A DNA stretch of 64,000 bases from NCBI GenBank assembly GCA_900318085.1, contig ONJF01000001.1:62001-126000 (forward strand), read 5' to 3'. The DNA is from an uncultured Bacteroidales bacterium. GTDB taxonomy: Bacteria > Bacteroidota > Bacteroidia > Bacteroidales > F082. Made by a program: the position numbers and the translations under genes. The first letter of the stretch is position 1. The number at the start of each line of letters is the position of its first letter. This document shows, one piece after another, positions 8,472 to 17,000 of the stretch. The notes under the pieces are model-generated. The model saw only the letters and a program-made list of their open reading frames with translations, had not been told where the DNA came from and made no database searches.

Positions 8472-9047
8472 ATGAAAAAAATAGTTCGCATAGTGTGGAT
8501 CAGCGCCTTGTCGGGATTGGCCTTTTTGGCGGCCTGTTGCACGCAAAACGGCTTGACGCGCAAGGAACGCAAACAACTCCTTAAAGAGCGTGAACAGGTC
8601 GAAATGGAGCTTGCCAATTACGAATACCCAAGCGAAGAGATCTATGCTAACCATTTTGACGTTTTTATGACATATCGAAACACAAAGTATTCGCTTGAGA
8701 ACAGGCTTGACTCCATCAACTACCGCCTCGGCGACAGCATCGACCTTGGCCATAACGTCCGTCGCCGCCAACTGCTCATGCGCATCGACTCGCTCAATTA
8801 CCTCATCTACAACTATACGCCTGCCTGCATCTACGGCGGTCCCGACCAGATGGGGCCGGGCAGGATCAGGACCTATTCCGAACTCGACGAATACAATGAA
8901 GAGCTGAATAAGGTCCAGGCAGAATTGGATGCCTTGGATCGTGGGGAGGAGTATCAACCCGAAGACCTTCAACCCGTTATCGACCCAAAGAAAGAAGCGG
9001 TGCCTCTGTATGGCGCCCCACGAAGGGATAAGCCCGTTAAGCAATAA
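8472..9047 (+). CDS. rSAM-associated lipoprotein 4, largest and most divergent
   Basis: 191 aa. Signal MKKIVRIVWISALSGLAFLA then ACC, lipobox Cys22, nearly the same as paralogue 1, followed by the same LTRKERKQL stretch. It has two repeat units. In the first the YGSP motif is degenerate (EIYANHFDVFMTY); the second keeps it as CIYGGPDQMG. A third motif, LYGAPRRD, sits in the C-terminal tail after a Pro/Glu-rich linker. The stop is 9 nt before the radical SAM start. Its mixed motifs make it useful for asking which residues the enzyme needs. Confidence 0.83.
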   Translation: MKKIVRIVWISALSGLAFLAACCTQNGLTRKERKQLLKEREQVEMELANYEYPSEEIYANHFDVFMTYRNTKYSLENRLDSINYRLGDSIDLGHNVRRRQLLMRIDSLNYLIYNYTPACIYGGPDQMGPGRIRTYSELDEYNEELNKVQAELDALDRGEEYQPEDLQPVIDPKKEAVPLYGAPRRDKPVKQ

Positions 9048-9056
9048 TGACAAGCT

Positions 9057-10133
9057 ATGAGCGAACGTCTTGGTTTTTATAAGAAGGTGATGCTCGAACT
9101 CAATCACGCGGTGCTGCAAAAGCGCATCGACGAGCACGAGTTGCATCAATTGTTTTGGGAGTGTACGTTGCGTTGCAACCTCAACTGCCGCCATTGCGGC
9201 TCCGATTGCCGTATGCTCTCCGAGAAGGACGACATGCCATTTGCCGATTTCGCCAAGGTGTTGGATGAGATCCGCGAACATCAAGACCCGAGCAAGGTGA
9301 TGGTCATCACCACGGGTGGCGAACCTACCGTGCGACCCGACTTGGCCCAATGCGGCGCCGAGATCTCGAAGCGCGGCTTCGTGTGGGGTATGGTGTGCAA
9401 CGGCATGCTGCTCTCGGCTGAGAAACTCAACGAGTTTATGGATGCCGGATTGAAGTCGCTGGCAGTGAGTTTCGATGGCTTTGAGGAAGACCACAACTGG
9501 ATGCGCGGCAACCCCATGAGTTACAAGAATGTGCTGCGTGCCGTTGAGGCCATGAAACAGCATCCGAGCCTTACATGGGACGTCATCACCTGCGTCAACC
9601 AACGTACTATCAAGTATTTGCCGCAGTTCCGCGACTTCCTTATCTCCTTGGGTATCCGCCGCTGGCGTCTGTTCACGGTGTTTCCCTTCGGTCGCGCCGC
9701 TAGTGAGCCTGACTTCAAACTCTCCAACGAACAGTTCGTGCAGATGATGGAGTTCATCAAGCAGACCCGCCTTGAAGGCCGCATCCGCGCCGACTATGGC
9801 TGCGACGGCTTCCTCGGCAAGTATGAGGGCGACGTGCGCAACCACTATTATTCGTGCAGTGCTGGCATCAACATCGCCTCGGTGCTTGCCGACGGCTCCA
9901 TCTCGGGCTGCCTCAGCATCCGCAGCGACTATCACCAAGGCAACATCTATAAGGAGAGCTTCTGGGATGTTTGGCAAAACAAGTTCGGTGTTTATCGCGA
10001 CCGTAAATGGATGAAGACTGATCAATGCGCCAACTGTAAGATGTGGCGCTATTGCCAAGGCAACGGATTCCACCTGCGCGATGGGGATGGGAAACTGCAG
10101 ATTTGTCAATACCACATGATTAATCCGGAATGA
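9057..10133 (+). CDS. Radical SAM/SPASM enzyme, rSAM/lipoprotein system type
   Basis: 358 aa. The radical SAM cluster motif is C40-NLN-C44-RH-C47 in LFWECTLRCNLNCRHCGSDC. GGEP follows (TTGGEPTVRPDL), then LRGNPxSxxN-type and RxFTxFPxGRA motifs. The C-terminal SPASM-like domain has Cys in YYSCSAG, ISGCLSI, CANCKMWRYC and LQICQYH, able to bind extra Fe-S clusters. From memory, the ECTLRCNLNCxHCGSDC and CxGxGxHLRD signatures match the family named 'radical SAM enzyme, rSAM/lipoprotein system' (TIGR04133), which occurs beside short YGxP lipoproteins. Four such lipoproteins lie immediately upstream. The stop codon falls inside a GAATG word repeat. Likely a cytoplasmic peptide-modifying enzyme; the chemistry is not known. 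Confidence 0.9.
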   Translation: MSERLGFYKKVMLELNHAVLQKRIDEHELHQLFWECTLRCNLNCRHCGSDCRMLSEKDDMPFADFAKVLDEIREHQDPSKVMVITTGGEPTVRPDLAQCGAEISKRGFVWGMVCNGMLLSAEKLNEFMDAGLKSLAVSFDGFEEDHNWMRGNPMSYKNVLRAVEAMKQHPSLTWDVITCVNQRTIKYLPQFRDFLISLGIRRWRLFTVFPFGRAASEPDFKLSNEQFVQMMEFIKQTRLEGRIRADYGCDGFLGKYEGDVRNHYYSCSAGINIASVLADGSISGCLSIRSDYHQGNIYKESFWDVWQNKFGVYRDRKWMKTDQCANCKMWRYCQGNGFHLRDGDGKLQICQYHMINPE

Positions 10134-10201
10134 TGAATGATGAATGCGGAATGAGGAATGTGGAATGAGGAATGTGGAATCTTGAATCTTGAATTTTGAA
10201 T
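10127..10201 (+). repeat. Degenerate GAATGnnGAATG word repeat
   Basis: About ten copies of a 6-8 nt unit (GAATGAT, GAATGCG, GAATGAG, GAATGTG, then GAATCTT) fill the gap between the radical SAM gene and aroK. The radical SAM stop and the aroK start codon both lie in it. The same words appear in reverse orientation at 53862-53962. Confidence 0.8.
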
Positions 10202-10765
10202 CGAATCTATCTCGTCGGATATATGGGTGCCGGCAAAAGCACGACGGCACGACGGCTGGCCAACCGTTTGGGTTGGGAAGTCGTCGACACTGACGATATG
10301 TTCGAGGCGAAATATAAAATCTCGGTCTGCGATTTCTTCCATAAATATGACGAGCCGCTCTATCGCAAACTCGAGTCGGAGGTGCTGAAAGAGACGGAAA
10401 ACATGGAGAATGTAGTGGTGGCCACGGGTGGTGGCACTGCATGTTTCTTCGACAATATGGAGTGGATGAACGCCCATGGCACGACTGTCTTCCTGCGCAT
10501 CAGCGAAAAGGCCGTGGTCGACCGGCTGGTGCACGCCAAACGCAAACGCCCCTTGGCCATCGGAAAAACCGAAGAGGAACTGACCGAGTTCGTGCAACGG
10601 CATTACAACGAACGCCTGCCGTTCTACGAGCAAGCCCGACTTACCGTGAAAGCAGAGAACCTCGACCTCGACGACCTCGTCAATCAACTCATCCCGCGTC
10701 CCGAAGTCCTTAGTCCCCAGTCTCCAGTCCCTAGTCCTTCGTCCAACATTAACAACAACCCATGA
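10196..10765 (+). CDS. aroK: Shikimate kinase
   Basis: 189 aa. Phosphorylates shikimate at O3 in chorismate synthesis. The Walker A motif GYMGAGKST is near residues 8-16, followed by the family motifs VDTDDMFE (metal/shikimate binding), FFHKYDEPLYRKLESEVL and VVATGGGTACF. The reading frame must start at TTG 10196 (or ATT 10193) because a stop lies at 10190; no ATG fits before the P-loop. The C-terminal tail, PEVLSPQSPVPSPSS, is encoded by an AGTCCC word repeat, so both ends of the gene merge into repeats. The stop overlaps the next ATG (ATGA), so translation is probably coupled to the histidine kinase gene. Confidence 0.9.
   Translation: MNRIYLVGYMGAGKSTTARRLANRLGWEVVDTDDMFEAKYKISVCDFFHKYDEPLYRKLESEVLKETENMENVVVATGGGTACFFDNMEWMNAHGTTVFLRISEKAVVDRLVHAKRKRPLAIGKTEEELTEFVQRHYNERLPFYEQARLTVKAENLDLDDLVNQLIPRPEVLSPQSPVPSPSSNINNNP
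10705..10744 (+). repeat. AGTCCC word repeat coding the AroK tail
   Basis: Five or six degenerate copies of AGTCCC/AGTCTCC/TAGTCC lie in frame in the last 15-20 codons of aroK. Confidence 0.7.
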
Positions 10766-12654
10766 AAAAAGCTTTATTATTAATAGGTATGCTGTGGGCC
10801 TGCCTGTCAGCCTCGGCCCAAGACCTCGACAGCCTCTACCAAGTGTTTGAAAACAATAGGGGAGAAGTGGCCTATCGTGCCGCCCTCGCCATCGATGAGA
10901 CATTAGGCCGCGAGCCCAACTTTGAGGCCGACACCGACAAGGACGAAATCAAATTGAAGGTGCTGCGCACCATGATTCTTTATTTCTTCAACAATAACGA
11001 CTTCCAGCATGTGGTGCAGTATTCCGAAGTCGGAATCGCGCACTATCAAAAGATCGGTGACCTTTTCAACCAGGCTGGCTGCACCATGACATTGGCCAAC
11101 GCCTACCAGCGTCTCGGCCAATTGGACAAGGCCATCGAGTGCTATAATCGTTGCAACGAGCTCATGGACCAGATCGGCGGCGAGATGGCCGAGATCAACA
11201 AGCGCTATGTCATCAATAATATTGCGGAGATCCACCTCTCTATGGGCGAATGGGAAACAGCCGAGGAGATGTACCGCAAGTGCATCGACATGCTCGGCAC
11301 CGTCGACCCAGCCGACACCGCCTCGAACCTTGACTTGGCCACCTATTACCAGAATCTGGCCGAGGTGCGTATCGCACAAAACAACCCAGAGGCCGTGGGT
11401 TTCGCTGAGCAGTCGCTGGAACTGTCAAGGAAATACTTGGACACGCCACATAAGATCATCAACCGGTTGATGGCCTTGTCGAAGGCCTATCATATCGTCG
11501 GGCGCAACGACGAGAGTGCCGCTTTGATGGATGAGGCCTTGAGTATCGCGAAGGAAAACGGCGAGACGTTTTTGGAAACCAGTATCTATATCCAGAAAGG
11601 CGATTTCACCAAGGCGATTGTCATGGCGGATGAAAACCATTTCGACGAGCTGCTGCAAGAAGCGCTTGAAGGTGCATATCAGGCTGAGCGTGAGAGAAAT
11701 CCCAAACTGGCATTGGAATATTACGAGCGGAGCATGATGATGAAAGACTCCGTCTTCAACGAGAACCAGCAGCAGCTCATCCGCGACTATCAGGTGCGTT
11801 ATGCCACGCAGGAGAAAGAACACGCCCTGGCCATGGAGCAGGAAAAATCGAAGCGCAACAAGATGTATGTCATCGTTTTGGCCGTCGTCGCTGCGCTCTT
11901 GCTCCTCATCGCCTTTATCTGGTACCGTTTGGCGCAAGCCCGCAAGAGACGCGCCGAGGAACTGGCCCATCTCAACGCTACCAAAGACCGTCTGCTCTCC
12001 ATCGTGTCGCATGACGTGAGGACACCCGTTGGGGCGATGTGTCAGGTGATGCGCGACCTGACCGACAACTACGACGGCATGGTCGAGACCGACCGCAAGG
12101 CCAAGCTCGTCATGTTGCGCACCTCGTCGGAGGCCTTGAACGACCGCATGGAGAACATCATCCACTGGGTGAAAGGGGAGTTGGAGAACAGCAAGGTTGA
12201 GCCTGTCGACTTCAACCTCTCAGATTTGGTCGACGGATGCATCAAGGAGCAGGCGATGGTTATTGATGCCAAGTCGTTGAAAGTCAGTAATGAAGTGTCG
12301 AAAGTGATGATGGCTCACGACGACGCCAACGTGGTGCGCCTCGTGATGCAGAACCTGTTGAGCAACGCGGTGAAGTTCTCCTATCCCGACGGCGAAGTCA
12401 GCGTGAAGGCGGAGGAGAAGGGTGGCCGCATCTGGATCGAGGTGAGCGACAACGGCATGGGCATCGGTGAGAAGAAACTGGAGAAGATCTTCAAGTTCAT
12501 GACTTCATCGGCTAGCGGCACGGGCGGCGAGACGGGCACCGGCATCGGCCTCTTCGTCAGTAAGCATTTGGTTGACAAGATTGGCAGTGAGATCTCGGTT
12601 TCAAGTGTTAAGGATGAGGGGACAGTGGTACGTTTCAGTGTCAGTGCTCATTAG
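10762..12654 (+). CDS. TPR sensor histidine kinase
   Basis: 630 aa. Signal peptide MKKALLLIGMLWACLSASAQ; a periplasmic region of tetratricopeptide-like repeats (for example AGCTMTLANAYQRLGQLDKA and EIHLSMGEWETAEEMYRKC) to about residue 340; one transmembrane helix near 367-391; a short coiled linker; HisKA with phospho-acceptor His417 (SIVSHDVRTPVG); and HATPase_c with N box LLSNAVKFS (about 532), DNGMGIG (about 564) and GTGIGLF. No receiver domain, so the partner is probably the LuxR-type regulator at 13186. Two paralogues lie at 49454 and 62413. The ligand sensed by the TPR region is unknown. Confidence 0.93.
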   Translation: MKKALLLIGMLWACLSASAQDLDSLYQVFENNRGEVAYRAALAIDETLGREPNFEADTDKDEIKLKVLRTMILYFFNNNDFQHVVQYSEVGIAHYQKIGDLFNQAGCTMTLANAYQRLGQLDKAIECYNRCNELMDQIGGEMAEINKRYVINNIAEIHLSMGEWETAEEMYRKCIDMLGTVDPADTASNLDLATYYQNLAEVRIAQNNPEAVGFAEQSLELSRKYLDTPHKIINRLMALSKAYHIVGRNDESAALMDEALSIAKENGETFLETSIYIQKGDFTKAIVMADENHFDELLQEALEGAYQAERERNPKLALEYYERSMMMKDSVFNENQQQLIRDYQVRYATQEKEHALAMEQEKSKRNKMYVIVLAVVAALLLLIAFIWYRLAQARKRRAEELAHLNATKDRLLSIVSHDVRTPVGAMCQVMRDLTDNYDGMVETDRKAKLVMLRTSSEALNDRMENIIHWVKGELENSKVEPVDFNLSDLVDGCIKEQAMVIDAKSLKVSNEVSKVMMAHDDANVVRLVMQNLLSNAVKFSYPDGEVSVKAEEKGGRIWIEVSDNGMGIGEKKLEKIFKFMTSSASGTGGETGTGIGLFVSKHLVDKIGSEISVSSVKDEGTVVRFSVSAH

Positions 12655-12659
12655 TCTGT

Positions 12660-12682
12660 TGACCCTGACTGCTGACCCTGAC
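12660..12682 (+). repeat. Left arm of a perfect 23-bp inverted repeat
   Basis: TGACCCTGAC-TGC-TGACCCTGAC. Exactly complementary to 13128-13150. It begins 5 nt after the histidine kinase stop. Confidence 0.9.
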
Positions 12683-12732
12683 CCAGACCAGCCCCACGTA
12701 AATATATAGTGTAACGATTAACAAAAGACAAC

Positions 12733-13095
12733 ATGAGAAATTTCAAAAACTATGATGTTTGGACAGACGGCGTTGATTTTTGCGTCGAGGTTTATAAAAT
12801 GACAGAGCAATTCCCTAAAAAGGAAACTTATGCATTAAGCGATCAAATGCAAAGAGCAGCAGTCTCCATTCCTTCGAATGTGGCCGAAGGTTGCTCTCGC
12901 CGTTCCGAGAAAGAGTTTGGCCATTTCCTTGAAATCTCTTTAGGATCTGCATACGAAGTTGAAACGCAAATGGAGATAGCTGTTCGCTTAGGCTACATCA
13001 CGAAAAACCAATTTGATAAAGCGTCAGATTCCGTTCAATCCATCGAAAAACGCCTTTCTTCTGTCATTAACAACATCAAGCCGACTAACTACTGA
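12733..13095 (+). CDS. Four-helix-bundle protein, S23/IVP family
   Basis: 120 aa. Matches the short four-helix-bundle family first known from intervening sequences in 23S rRNA genes: FKNYDVWTDGVDFCVEVYKM, then ALSDQMQRAAVSIPSNVAEG with the hallmark SIPSNVAEG, then EFGHFLEISLGSAYEVETQ. The same fold is used by the Avd accessory proteins of diversity-generating retroelements, but no reverse transcriptase is visible here. It is inserted between a histidine kinase and its likely response regulator and is framed by a 23-bp perfect inverted repeat, suggesting acquisition as a small cassette. Function unknown; probably RNA or nucleic-acid binding by family. Confidence 0.9.
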   Translation: MRNFKNYDVWTDGVDFCVEVYKMTEQFPKKETYALSDQMQRAAVSIPSNVAEGCSRRSEKEFGHFLEISLGSAYEVETQMEIAVRLGYITKNQFDKASDSVQSIEKRLSSVINNIKPTNY

Positions 13096-13127
13096 TAGCA
13101 GTAAAAACCTTCCCCTGGTAGAAACAA

Positions 13128-13150
13128 GTCAGGGTCAGCAGTCAGGGTCA
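13128..13150 (-). repeat. Right arm of the 23-bp inverted repeat
   Basis: GTCAGGGTCA-GCA-GTCAGGGTCA, the exact reverse complement of 12660-12682. Together the arms bound a 491-bp segment containing only the four-helix-bundle gene. Confidence 0.9.
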
Positions 13151-13185
13151 GGGTTAATAAAACAAGAAAGAAGAAGAAAAAAACA

Positions 13186-13839
13186 ATGAACGAAGAAATA
13201 CAAAATAGAATAAGAATCTTGATGGTCGAAGACCAACCGATTTGCCGCATGGGCATTCACTCCACTTTGGAAAACTCCAATCTCGACTATCAGATTGTGG
13301 CCGAAGTCGATACGGTGGCGAAAGCCATAAGCTACCTTGAGCAAAATGGCAACCAAACCGATCTCATCCTCTTGGACTATATGCTCCCCGACGGCACGGG
13401 CATGGATGTCATCGGTGCGGCCAAGCAACTCTGTCCCGACGCCAAGATCGTCATCTTCTCGGGCGAGGCGGGTGGTGCCACCGTCAAGCAGCTGCTGGAG
13501 GCGGGGGTGAACGGCTTCATGAGCAAGAGCATCAATTCGGAGGAGATTGCCTTGGTGTTGCGTTCGGTGATGGCGGGCAACGACTACACGGGCGAGGCCC
13601 ACATGCGCATCGAGAGCGACCTCAAGGCCGACTACGAGACGATGAAGACCCTCACGCGCCGCGAGATGGAACTCATTAGTTTGTGTGCCACTGGATTGAA
13701 TACCAAACAGTTGGCCGATGAGATGTGCGTCACGCCCCACAGCATCGAGAACATGAAGAGTAGCATTTTCAGCAAGGTAGGGGTGAAGTCGACCAACGAG
13801 CTCATCCTCTTCGCCTTCCGCGTCGGCCTCGTCAACTGA
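13186..13839 (+). CDS. LuxR/NarL-type response regulator
   Basis: 217 aa. The N-terminal receiver has acidic residues E15/D16 (MVEDQP), phospho-acceptor Asp64 (LILLDYMLPDG) and the switch residues IFSGEA and MSKS. The C-terminal helix-turn-helix, about 150-217, has the LuxR signature LTRREMELISLCATGLNTKQ then LADEMCVTPHSIENMKSSIF. Probably controlled by the TPR kinase at 10762 and separated from it by the four-helix-bundle cassette. A large secreted protein gene follows after 211 nt, a plausible target, though that is inference. Confidence 0.92.
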   Translation: MNEEIQNRIRILMVEDQPICRMGIHSTLENSNLDYQIVAEVDTVAKAISYLEQNGNQTDLILLDYMLPDGTGMDVIGAAKQLCPDAKIVIFSGEAGGATVKQLLEAGVNGFMSKSINSEEIALVLRSVMAGNDYTGEAHMRIESDLKADYETMKTLTRREMELISLCATGLNTKQLADEMCVTPHSIENMKSSIFSKVGVKSTNELILFAFRVGLVN

Positions 13840-13849
13840 CCTTCAAAAC

Positions 13850-13917
13850 ACAAAATTATCAATTATCAAATCGAAGATTCAACGTAGTTAATTATCAATT
13901 GTCAATTTTCAATTGTT
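13850..13917 (+). repeat. TCAATT/ATTATCAA word repeat
   Basis: Repeated words AATTATC, TCAATTATC, TCAATTGTC, TCAATTTTC downstream of the response regulator. Not regular enough to be a tandem satellite. Confidence 0.6.
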
Positions 13918-13951
13918 GAAAACTCCAAGCGAATTAAGGAGTTTTCTCCTC
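13918..13951 (+). terminator. Probable terminator after the response regulator
   Basis: GAAAACTCC (13918-13926) pairs with GGAGTTTTC (13938-13946) across an 11-nt loop. A T-rich tract follows (TCCTCATTTTTCTTG). Confidence 0.55.
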
Positions 13952-14050
13952 ATTTTTCTTGTATTTTATTGTATATTTTTACATCGGTGAAGCAGGTATT
14001 TTTCTTCACAATGTAAAGTATTGAATATCAATAAAATAAATTATAGTAAT

Positions 14051-17000
14051 ATGAAAAAGCATTTTTTACTCTTTACGCTGCTTTTGGCGTTGATGGTGCC
14101 GATGGCGGTACACGCACAATCTTCATTACCGTTCAACGAAAACTTCAATAACGTACCATTAAATGCTTTGCCTTCAGGTTGGGCAATAATGACTTCTCAA
14201 ACTCAAGGTACAGGCATTGCGAAGGTGTTGCAAGAATCAAGCACAAACATAAACCGTGTTTTAAACTTAGGGATTACTGAATTGAGCAATAACCATGGTG
14301 GAATTGCAGTGCAGATGCCTGCCAACACTAGTAGCGTATCTTTCATGAAAATGAGTTTTAAGTACAAGACCGTTAGTGCTACAAGTGGTACTCTCTGTAT
14401 TGGGTATTATGAAACAGCGCTTAGTGGTAGTACATATCAAAGTATAGAGGAATATACGGCTAGTGCTGCTTCCACTAGCGCTTGGATTCAAGTTAACGAT
14501 TTGCCTGTTACATTGGGTAGAAACCTAAGGCTTGTTTTGGGCATGATTACTCAGACAGTACCAGCGGGATGGATGATCGACAATATCAGTATCACGGATG
14601 GTTTCCGCCCATCCAACCTGGCAGCGTCTAATATCGAAGACAATAGCGCAACCATTTCCTGGGATGCTAATGATGCCAACTATTGGCAAGTGCGTTATAA
14701 AGTTAGTGGTGCGTCAAATTGGACCACCATTAACGGAACGCAAGCTTTAAACACATACACATTTTCCGGCCTTCTCACAGGCACTTCCTACGATGTACAA
14801 GTGAGAGCAAAAGCGCCTTTGGGTAGTTTTTATAGTGGCTGGAGCGAAACTTATTCCTTCACTACCACTGGCTGTGCCGTCCCCACCAATGTCCAAGTAT
14901 ATGCCAATCCCGTTGAAGGTGTCACCGTTAGTTGGGAGGGCAATGCCAACTCCTACCATATCCAATATGAAAACATTGAGACTTGGCAATCGGCTTACCA
15001 TAATGGATTGGTCACAACAACGGGCAATTCTTATACTTTCACTGGCAACGAGTCGGTGCCTGTGGTTCCGGGAATGAGATATATCCTCCGCGTGCAGGCC
15101 CAGTGCGATCCGTCGACGGCAAGCGAATGGTCGGATTGGGTCGAATTCACCGACTGCCTCACCTATATGGATCTACCCTTGCACGCCAATTTCGACTACA
15201 TTCCCACCAATTGGTCATCGATGCCCCATGCCGACCTGCCTGGCTGCTGGTCGCGTATCAACAGTTCGGCCGATCCCAATTACAAAAACTATCCTTGCGT
15301 CGAGAACAACCAAAGCCTGTGCCATTCCAACTATTATCCTCAGGGACTTTACAACTACATCCGCTTCAATATACCTGAAAATGGTCCGGACCAATACCTC
15401 GTTCTCCCGCCCGTCGATCCCGTCAATGATGTGACGATAAGTTTTTGGGTGCGTAGTGCAGGCTCCGCGTACAGCTATAACGTTGGCCTTATGCCTGATA
15501 ATTATAGTACAAATGCATTCTATGCCAAAGACGGTTATAACTTTGGCGGCGTAAACACTGACTATATACAAAATACTTACACTTTTTCGGCAGAAGAATT
15601 GACTAATAATGGCAATTATATTGTTATTTGGGCGAGATCATATTCAGATGCCGCATCCTCTTTCTGCATCGACGACATCGATATCTATCCTGCCAATTAC
15701 CACTGCGGTGAGCCTGTCAATGTGCATGCCGAAAACATTGGAGCGACTTCGGCACAAATCGTCTGGCAGAACCCTGTCACTGGTGGCGGCGAATGGGGCC
15801 TCAAATACAAGAAAGATTCTGATGTTGAGTGGACTGTTGTGACGGAGACTGGTATAGTGTCACTGAATTACCCTTTGGCAAACCTTGAAGCTAACACTGC
15901 TTATAACGTTGCGGTGATGAATAACTGCAACGATATCGACCACAGCGAATGGGTGGAAGCTTCTTTCACCACCCTCGATGTGATTCCCGTGCCAACTAAC
16001 CTTCATGTCATTACTGATTATCTTGGCAATCAACATGTTGGCAGCTCATGGGTGGACTTGGCGTGGGATTGCACACCTGTTGCGGGCCAAAGTGCAGTTA
16101 ATCGATATGGACTGGAAGTCTCGGATGACGGTGAAACTTGGTATGGCCCCCAACCAAACGCTTATTGGGGCACTGTTGCCACCCAATGTATTGTCGACCC
16201 CATCTCCACTGGTACGCATTATGTGCGCGTGAGAGCCATGGACAGCGATTATAATGAGGGCGATTGGTCAGAACCGCTGCAATTCACCATCGGAAGCTGT
16301 AACACGGTCGTGACTATTCGACCTGAAGACCCCTCTGTAACCTACGACTTCAATGAGTGCCCACCTTTGCCGGATTGTTGGACCGTTTATGGCGACATTC
16401 CTTACGGCATTTCGATTAATTATAATGCGTTATATTTCGATTTCAGAGATGAAGTTGAAGCCAAATATGTCGAGCTTGAGGAATTCCTCGTTACGGGAGA
16501 TTACAGCGGCCTTGTCGTCTCGTTCGATTGGCGCCATGTGGCTCCTGTTGCTGATAATACGACAAATATGACAGTACAGTTGCAGTATTGCTTGGGGCAG
16601 GAGAACGAGAATTGGCAGGATGCTGGCGAGCCCATCAGTGTGTTTAAGGATGGCTTGACCGAGCCTCAATGGTCGACCTACACGCGCATGATACCTTATG
16701 ATTATTGGACCCGTCTCCGCCTGAAGTACACGGTTACCGATTATCAAGAGTTTTCTTACGGGACATACCCCTACTGCTTAATCGACAATTTGGTCGTAGC
16801 GGGCCGCCCATATTGCGCTAATCCTACCAAATGGCGTGTTGTGCCTGAAACATACGGTGGACGTGTGATTTGGGACAAGGTGGCTGCTGCCATGAGCTAC
16901 GATATTGCATACCAAGTTGATGGCGACGGAGACTGGGAATCTGTCGAGGACGTTGAAGGTTATGAGTATACTTCCGACTCCCTCTTTTTTGATTTGACGG

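Noticed and set aside
8346..10442. A 698-codon minus-strand open frame
   Set aside because: It lies antisense to two lipoprotein genes, the radical SAM gene and part of aroK. Its product shows no domain, and its composition is that of a mirror frame of GC-rich codons.
12733..13095. Avd protein of a diversity-generating retroelement
   Set aside because: The fold family fits, but no reverse transcriptase, template repeat or variable C-type lectin target was seen nearby.
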